From: JAEUSG01 sp964590225
GTDB taxonomy: Bacteria; Fibrobacterota; OXYB2-FULL-49-7; JAEUSG01
Direction: 5' to 3'
NCBI GenBank assembly: GCA_964590225.1
Contig: CAZPWS010000067.1
Coordinates: forward strand, 1-14,968
DNA length: 14,968 nt
Under the pieces are notes generated by a model, which was given only the letters and a program-made list of their open reading frames with translations, was not told the origin of the DNA and made no database searches. The position numbers were made by a program, and so were the translations under genes. Of this stretch, positions 7,425 to 14,968 are shown piece after piece (within the stretch, counting starts at the first letter, position 1; each line of letters begins with the position of its first letter).

Positions 7425-9596
7425 CTATAAAATCTCGAATGGTAAAATATGCAGATCACATTGCCTTGATGACGCACCTACAAGGCAATGAAATTCACCT
7501 GGCTCAACCACTCTAATTCCATCTGTATTGACAATAGAGCAGGAAGACAACGGAATCCTTATTTCTGCAGTTTTAGTCTCGCCAGGGCAAAGTTCTACTC
7601 TGGCAAATCCTTTAAGCTCTTTATCCGGCCATGTGGCGGATGTTACAACATCATGGATATAAACCTGAACTATTTCAATGCCTGCATATGTTCCATTATT
7701 GGTGATATCTGCAAAGATTTTAAGACTCTCGCCATTCACCACATCTGACAACTTAAAATGCGATTTTTCGAGTCGCATACTGGAATACTGGTAGTTATTA
7801 TATGAAAGTCCATATCCAAAACTATAGAGCGGTTCTTGTGTGAGATCGGCGTAGGTGTGGCCGTGTTGACCTCTTACTGTGTTATAGAAAACAGGCTGCT
7901 GCCCGACATGCCTGGGTACGCTTACTGTCAATTTTCCTGAAGGAGATATATCGCCAAGTATAATTTCTGCGCATGCTTCGCCACCAAGCATGCCCGGATT
8001 AAACAGCTCAAGCACAGCATCAGCATTAACAACGGCCGCAGGCAATACAGCAGGTTTGCTATGAACAAGCACCACCACCATTGGTACGCCCGTTGCCCTG
8101 ACTGCTTCCAGCAGAGCAATCTGTCCCCCTTGAAGCTCCAGCGTAGCAGTCGAAAACCATTCTCCAACAAGTCCCTTTTTATCGCCTATCACTACAATCG
8201 CGATATCAGCTCGCTTGGCCGCCGCAACCGCAAGTGAGATTTCATCAAGATTGTTCTCCGTTATTCCGCAGCCTCGTGCATAAATAACTTCACCACTAAA
8301 TTTCTTTTTGAGTCCATCAAGTATTGTAACTACAGCCTCCTTCGGCTGTTCTCCTTTGCATGCCTGACCACTGCCAAGGGACCAATCACCGAGCTGCGCA
8401 AGATGGTCATCAGCATTGGGACCTATTACAGCAATTTTTTTGACAGCATCTTTTGAGAGTGGGAGACACCTTTTATTCGACAACAGTACCGCACTCTCTC
8501 GTGCAAGAGTGAGAGCAACTTTTCGATGATTTTCACAACCAGCTACTTTTTTAATTTCGTTAAAATCGGGAAGCCTTGGATTTTCAAAAAGTCCGAGCCT
8601 AAATTTAAGCGCCAGAATGCGCTTTACACTTTCATCCACAAGAGACTCGGACAACATACCGCTTCTAACTGCCGAAATAGCTCCTTCAAAAAAATGTGGT
8701 GTTGACATCATCATATCATTTCCGGCAGAAACAGCGAGTGCTGCTGCTTCGGCATAGCTTTTACAAATTTTTTGATTTTCAACCATATGGCCGACATTGT
8801 TCCAGTCAGTGACGAGAATGCCCTCAAAGCCCCACTCCTCTTTAAGAACATCACGCAAAAGCCATCTATTTGCTGTTGAAGGTAGGCCATCAATTGACTG
8901 ATATCCGGTCATGAATGATGAACAGCCATTCTCTGCAGCAATCTGGAAAGGCGGCAGGAAAAAGGCGCGAAGCTTGCGTCGCGATAGTTCTGCTTCGGAA
9001 GCATCTCGTCCCCCAAGTGTCTCTGAATAGCCCGCATAATGTTTGGCACATGCCATTACAGAATCTGGATTAGATAAATCGTCTCCCTGATATCCAGCAA
9101 TCATTGCGGCGGCAAATTTCCCTATTAGATATGGATCTTCCCCAAAAGTCTCACCAACTCTACCCCAGCGAAGGTCCCTTGTTATGCAAAGAACAGGAGA
9201 AAATGTCCACGCAATTCCGGCATGACGCATTTCCTTCGCGGTTATTGTTGCCATTTCCTTAATAGCATTCTCATTCCACGAACAGGCTACAGCCATTTGG
9301 GTAGGGAAAATTGTAGAACCTTGCCAAAAAGAAAAACCGTGGATACAATCATTCGCGAGAAGAATAGGGATACCCAGTCGCGTTTTCAAGGAGCGATTAA
9401 TAATTTCAGGGATATCTATCCAGTCACATTGAAGAAATGAACCAATGTTCCATAACTCAAGCTTATCCTTGTGCGTCTTACCATCAAGCTGCATCATTTG
9501 ACCAATTTTTTCTTCAAGAGTCATTCGTTGCAGTAGGTCATCCACTCTCCTGCTTATTGGCTCATTTTTTTTCTTGTAAATCAGATCCGTTTCCAT
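7425..9596 (-). CDS. Glycoside hydrolase family 3 (beta-glucosidase-like), cytosolic
   Basis: Exo-acting GH3 glycosidase of 723 residues that likely removes beta-linked glucose or xylose from the non-reducing end of short oligosaccharides. The N-terminal barrel domain (about 15-340) has GRVGETFGEDPYL (145-157), substrate-contact KH (185-186) and nucleophile Asp264 in ILVTDWNN. The alpha/beta sandwich (about 365-565) holds Glu479 in GLVGEWFS, which aligns with the general acid/base of BglX-type enzymes. A fibronectin-III-like C-terminal domain spans about 615-720, including LKGFARVELCPGET. The order and length match E. coli BglX, but there is no signal peptide: the start is METDLIYKKK, so the enzyme should act in the cytosol on imported sugars. 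The ATG at 9596 has AAGGA 8 nt upstream. No sugar transporter lies next to it, and the substrate cannot be fixed from sequence. Confidence 0.95.
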   Translation of the reverse strand: METDLIYKKKNEPISRRVDDLLQRMTLEEKIGQMMQLDGKTHKDKLELWNIGSFLQCDWIDIPEIINRSLKTRLGIPILLANDCIHGFSFWQGSTIFPTQMAVACSWNENAIKEMATITAKEMRHAGIAWTFSPVLCITRDLRWGRVGETFGEDPYLIGKFAAAMIAGYQGDDLSNPDSVMACAKHYAGYSETLGGRDASEAELSRRKLRAFFLPPFQIAAENGCSSFMTGYQSIDGLPSTANRWLLRDVLKEEWGFEGILVTDWNNVGHMVENQKICKSYAEAAALAVSAGNDMMMSTPHFFEGAISAVRSGMLSESLVDESVKRILALKFRLGLFENPRLPDFNEIKKVAGCENHRKVALTLARESAVLLSNKRCLPLSKDAVKKIAVIGPNADDHLAQLGDWSLGSGQACKGEQPKEAVVTILDGLKKKFSGEVIYARGCGITENNLDEISLAVAAAKRADIAIVVIGDKKGLVGEWFSTATLELQGGQIALLEAVRATGVPMVVVLVHSKPAVLPAAVVNADAVLELFNPGMLGGEACAEIILGDISPSGKLTVSVPRHVGQQPVFYNTVRGQHGHTYADLTQEPLYSFGYGLSYNNYQYSSMRLEKSHFKLSDVVNGESLKIFADITNNGTYAGIEIVQVYIHDVVTSATWPDKELKGFARVELCPGETKTAEIRIPLSSCSIVNTDGIRVVEPGEFHCLVGASSRQCDLHILPFEIL

Positions 9597-9604
9597 TGCA
9601 CCAT

Positions 9605-9609
9605 TCCTT
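9605..9609 (-). promoter_or_regulatory. Shine-Dalgarno of the GH3 gene
   Basis: AAGGA on the minus strand lies 8 nt before the ATG at 9596 and supports that start. Confidence 0.65.
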
Positions 9610-9622
9610 TCTGTCGCTGAAT

Positions 9623-9651
9623 ATTATAAATTCTATAACAAGATGATTCAA
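9623..9651 (-). promoter_or_regulatory. Predicted sigma70-type promoter of the GH3 gene
   Basis: On the minus strand TTGAAT (9651-9646), a 17-bp spacer and a perfect TATAAT (9628-9623) predict transcription from about 9616, giving a leader of about 20 nt that contains the AAGGA ribosome-binding site. The -35 box falls inside codons 2-3 of the divergent lipM gene. Confidence 0.55.
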
Positions 9652-10437
9652 TTTATAAATTCGGGATATTGTTCACACGATTTTAATATGGCTCTTGATG
9701 AATATCTGCTTTCACACGGAAAAGGGCTTTTTTTACGAATTTATGGATGGTCGTCACCTACAATATCGATCGGTTATGGACAAAAGGTATCGAGTGAGAT
9801 TTTTATTGATAAAACAGCTGCAAATAAAATTGAAGTTGTTCGCCGACTAACAGGTGGAAGGGCAGTACTGCACGACATGGAAGTTACTTATTCGGTAGTT
9901 GCAGATATTGGCGGAATCTTTGGCTATAGCCTCAACGAAACATACAGTGTGATTGCCGATGGTTTGAAGCAGATGTTAGATATTATTGGAGTTAATGTAG
10001 AAATAGTCAAGGGTACGGTCGCGGACCGCCGCGAAAAAGAAGGTGCATCTCTTCCTTGTTTTGCATCTACTTCTCGTCACGAAATTGTCGTTAAGGGAAA
10101 GAAAATTATTGGCAGCGCGCAGCGAAGAGAAAAGAACCGTTTTCTACAGCATGGCTCGTTAATTATTCGAAAAAGATATGACATTACAGATTACTTAAAT
10201 ATTCCCGTAGGAAAAAAGAATATTTACCAAAGAAGCCTCGAAGCAGAATCAATAATGCTATGCGATGTTTGTGATAAAAATTTGAGCCTCGAAGACTTCG
10301 CTATACCGTTTCAGGAAGCCTTCAGCAAAACACTAAGAATGCCTGTCATTTCGATTGACAAAAACATATATACAAACTGTAGTGAAATGGCGAAATTAAG
10401 ATTGAAATATTTATCGAATAGCTGGAACAAAGTATAG
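9643..10437 (+). CDS. lipM: LipM-type octanoyltransferase (lipoate-protein ligase A fold)
   Basis: A 264-residue member of the BPL/LplA/LipB fold. LipM transfers octanoyl from acyl-carrier protein to the GcvH lipoyl domain as the first step of lipoate synthesis. Visible signatures are NMALDEYLL (15-23), VVRRLTGGRAVLHD (65-78), PCFASTSRHEI (138-148) with the candidate catalytic Cys139, Lys154 in GKKIIGSAQRR and FLQHGSLII (167-175). The Cys in the PCF motif favours LipM over a true ATP-dependent lipoate ligase, which lacks it, but LipL/LipM-type amidotransferases are related and cannot be fully excluded. The ATG at 9643 is chosen because the conserved N-terminus would be lost at the next Met; no clear Shine-Dalgarno precedes it. 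It is divergent from the GH3 gene and convergent with the glycosyltransferase gene. No lipA or lipoyl-domain gene is in view. Confidence 0.88.
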   Translation: MIQFINSGYCSHDFNMALDEYLLSHGKGLFLRIYGWSSPTISIGYGQKVSSEIFIDKTAANKIEVVRRLTGGRAVLHDMEVTYSVVADIGGIFGYSLNETYSVIADGLKQMLDIIGVNVEIVKGTVADRREKEGASLPCFASTSRHEIVVKGKKIIGSAQRREKNRFLQHGSLIIRKRYDITDYLNIPVGKKNIYQRSLEAESIMLCDVCDKNLSLEDFAIPFQEAFSKTLRMPVISIDKNIYTNCSEMAKLRLKYLSNSWNKV

Positions 10438-10447
10438 TTAACCCCAC

Positions 10448-12169
10448 TTAGCTTTCCGGCACAACGCTATTAGAAGCATAGATTTCATCGGCAAGTGGCT
10501 TTATTCGCTTCATTTCCGTAACAAATTCAACCGCTTCATTGTTTCGCCCAATATCCTTTGCTGCCTGTACCACTGTACCCCAGTAATTTGGATTGAATGC
10601 ATTATTCTCGTATGCCGCTTTAATATATCGATATCCAACATTTGCATTAGACTTAAATGTCAAAGTTCCATACCAGTAGGCGGCATCGCTGTTGGCATGA
10701 TAGATATCAACCGCCTTTCTAAATGTAGTTGCCGACTCGGAATAGGCACCTTTCCTCAGCAAAATATGACCAATTTTTGTAAGCACAATGCTTGTAAGCA
10801 ACTCTTTTTTTTCAGAAACTTTACCTTCAAGATAGCGGTACTCATCCATGTTAAATTCCTGAAACCACTCCTCCCCGATAAAAAAACAGGGAATGCCAGC
10901 AAAAGAGTCCCGATTTCCACAGTTTATAAATTCCAAAACTTCCAACAGTATAGATTCTGCCGCCATTAAATTGCCAATTGCTTCCATTAAAGACGCATAA
11001 TTATAAGCATTCCATACCCGTCCTAATTGTTCCTGCTTTACTGACAAATAGATATCTTCACATATTTTCAGTACTTCTGAAGATATTGGGTTGTTAGCAC
11101 GCGCCAGCAAGTATTGAAGTTTGATGAATAAACCTCTTTCAATTGATGAATTATTCCTCTGAAGAATTCTCTTCATTAATGAGTAGAGCACAGATTCAGA
11201 TGCAGGTACAGAAGTGGCATAAAATTGCTGAACAAGTTCATAATACTGCCGCTGTTCCAACGAAAAGAGATTGGTTTTTCTGAATCTTGCGCCAGAAAGA
11301 ACACCTGATTCGATGATAATATTGGCCAATTTTTCTACCATTGCCGGATAGGAGTAAAGAACCTTCTTTTTAGCAGCATTTTTTACAATGAAATCTCTCT
11401 TTTCGTCATTTTCAGAATACTCTTGGAGAATTTCCTCAAGGTTTTCGTCTGAATAAAGTACACACTCACGGTTTGGCTCAAATAGATCCGTAATTTCACC
11501 GTTTGATTCTTCGATAAGAATCATTTTATCCATTGCGAGAGATTCAAAAACTCTCATATTTGCTTCTGAGCGAATGGATCTATTAAAAACTATCTTTGTT
11601 TTCGCTAGTTCGTTTATATAATCTTGTCCTCGAATGTTTGTAGCTACTTTAACCCGAAGTTTGTCATCCATTTTTAATAACCGTCGTAGGAAAAAGGAGC
11701 GTTCCTTCTGTACAGATGGAATTACATTACCAATAAATAAAACATCGTAATCAGGGGTGCTGGGAATGATTAAATTACTGTAATGATGGGGATCATAAGA
11801 GTACATATTCCAATATTTAACAGGTACACCAGCCGAAATCAAAGGAAGTATATTTGTTCCCTTTTTATCTGAAATAACAAGGTCAAACCGAAAAAGAGAG
11901 GCTTGCAAGGGATAAAACCCGAGATTCCAGTCGGAAACGAGGGCAATAACAGGAATATCTACATCATCCAACCCAGGTGGAATAACCATATATTCAGGAT
12001 AGAAAATAAAAACAGCATCAAAATGATGCTCATTGGCGATTTTTTTTATATAAAGAGAGAAGTTTTCGACATAATCATAATGCAAGTCATATTTTGGCTC
12101 TCTGCCAAAAGTTTTCGCAGTTATAAATCTATTGCATGGTATATAAAGATTAGACAAAACATTGATCAT
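10448..12169 (-). CDS. GT-B type glycosyltransferase with C-terminal TPR region
   Basis: A 573-residue predicted cytosolic protein. Residues 1-290 look like a CgeB/Glyco_trans_1_2-type glycosyltransferase. The N-terminal half has VIALVSDWN (74-82) and YDVLFIGNV (141-149). The donor-side half has TKIVFNRSIRSEANMRVFESLAM (191-213), then ITDLFEPNRECVLYSDENLEEIL and a trailing SYPAMVEKL. The ANMRVFESLA region is the usual nucleotide-sugar contact segment. Residues 300-420 are helical, and 455-550 contain TPR-like pairs (SIVLTKIGHILLRKGAYSESATTFRKAVDIY). No signal peptide is present. Acceptor and donor are unknown; a TPR fused to such a transferase could indicate protein or cell-surface glycan modification (inference). 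The ATG at 12169 has no Shine-Dalgarno and lies immediately after the rRNA terminator T-tract, so its expression mode is unclear. The stop is 10 bp from the lipM stop. Confidence 0.82.
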   Translation of the reverse strand: MINVLSNLYIPCNRFITAKTFGREPKYDLHYDYVENFSLYIKKIANEHHFDAVFIFYPEYMVIPPGLDDVDIPVIALVSDWNLGFYPLQASLFRFDLVISDKKGTNILPLISAGVPVKYWNMYSYDPHHYSNLIIPSTPDYDVLFIGNVIPSVQKERSFFLRRLLKMDDKLRVKVATNIRGQDYINELAKTKIVFNRSIRSEANMRVFESLAMDKMILIEESNGEITDLFEPNRECVLYSDENLEEILQEYSENDEKRDFIVKNAAKKKVLYSYPAMVEKLANIIIESGVLSGARFRKTNLFSLEQRQYYELVQQFYATSVPASESVLYSLMKRILQRNNSSIERGLFIKLQYLLARANNPISSEVLKICEDIYLSVKQEQLGRVWNAYNYASLMEAIGNLMAAESILLEVLEFINCGNRDSFAGIPCFFIGEEWFQEFNMDEYRYLEGKVSEKKELLTSIVLTKIGHILLRKGAYSESATTFRKAVDIYHANSDAAYWYGTLTFKSNANVGYRYIKAAYENNAFNPNYWGTVVQAAKDIGRNNEAVEFVTEMKRIKPLADEIYASNSVVPES

Positions 12170-12174
12170 ATTAA

Positions 12175-12211
12175 AACCAAAAATAAAAAAGCCTTCCCCA
12201 GAAGGGAAGGC
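12175..12211 (-). terminator. Rho-independent terminator of the rRNA operon
   Basis: On the minus strand, 12 nt after the 5S 3' end, the arms GCCTTCCC (12211-12204) and GGGAAGGC (12198-12191) form a perfect 8-bp GC-rich stem with a 5-nt loop, followed by the T-rich tract TTTTTTATTTTT. The reverse direction has no T tract, so it acts on rRNA transcription. Confidence 0.93.
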
Positions 12212-12223
12212 CTAATTAAAAAA

Positions 12224-12340
<117 letters not shown>

Positions 12341-12463
12341 AAATATTATAATCTCAAAACATAAAAGTAGTTATAGTCGAAACATAAAATCTGACTATCG
12401 TCGAATGACTCCGAATTCGCCATTCGAAAATCTTCAATCAGTATTACTACCGAAAGAAAATAA
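12341..12463 (-). other. 23S-5S intergenic spacer
   Basis: A 123-bp AT-rich transcribed spacer containing no tRNA and no ORF. It has an inverted repeat, TCGAATG (12401-12407) with CATTCGA (12421-12427), enclosing the palindrome CGAATTCG (12412-12419). This could form a processing hairpin. Confidence 0.7.

Positions 12464-14968
<2,505 letters not shown>

Noticed and set aside
9567..9577. Run of eight A (minus strand) near the start of the GH3 gene, considered as a phase-variation tract
   Set aside because: The run is short, the frame is intact, and similar runs occur elsewhere in this AT-rich sequence.

Overview
The window reads as chromosomal DNA of a Gram-negative, moderately AT-rich bacterium. 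It carries a secreted outer-membrane-type beta-barrel protein, an OmpR-type two-component system, a cytosolic GH3 glycosidase, a LipM-type lipoate-pathway enzyme and the distal end of an rRNA operon. The phylum cannot be fixed from this alone. A polysaccharide-using lineage such as Fibrobacterota or a relative is a guess. The rRNA sequence at the right end is the best handle for settling it. No transposase, integrase, phage gene or CRISPR array is visible.

Layout. Positions 14-7256 (minus strand) hold five tightly packed genes, transcribed from right to left. In order they are a signal-peptide beta-barrel protein, a membrane histidine kinase with a large extracytoplasmic domain, an OmpR/PhoB-type response regulator, an 822-codon TPR plus beta-propeller protein, and an M29 aminopeptidase. 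Two junctions are 4-bp ATGA overlaps, one is a short overlap or a 2-bp gap depending on the start used, and one is a 16-bp gap with a strong Shine-Dalgarno. This is almost certainly one operon. Positions 7257-7331 are a 75-bp divergent promoter region, followed on the plus strand by a tRNA-Arg(CCU) gene. Positions 7425-9596 (minus) encode a GH3 glycosidase. It is divergent, across 46 bp, from a lipM-type octanoyltransferase (9643-10437, plus). That gene converges, with 10 bp between stops, on a glycosyltransferase-TPR fusion (10448-12169, minus). Positions 12175-12211 form the rho-independent terminator of the rRNA operon. Behind it lie 5S rRNA (12224-12340), a 123-bp spacer with no tRNA, and 23S rRNA, which runs off the right edge with about 430 nt of its 5' end missing.

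How the genes work together. The clearest functional unit is the five-gene operon. The kinase (His414) and regulator (Asp54) are canonical. They are co-translated with a predicted outer-membrane protein on one side and a predicted exported propeller protein on the other, which suggests an envelope-sensing module whose input parts are co-expressed with the phosphorelay. That arrangement is the best candidate here for an undescribed system, but the link between sensor and accessory proteins is inference. The remaining genes look like ordinary single-gene units. The glycosyltransferase start codon lies only a few bases past the rRNA terminator, so how it is transcribed is an open question.
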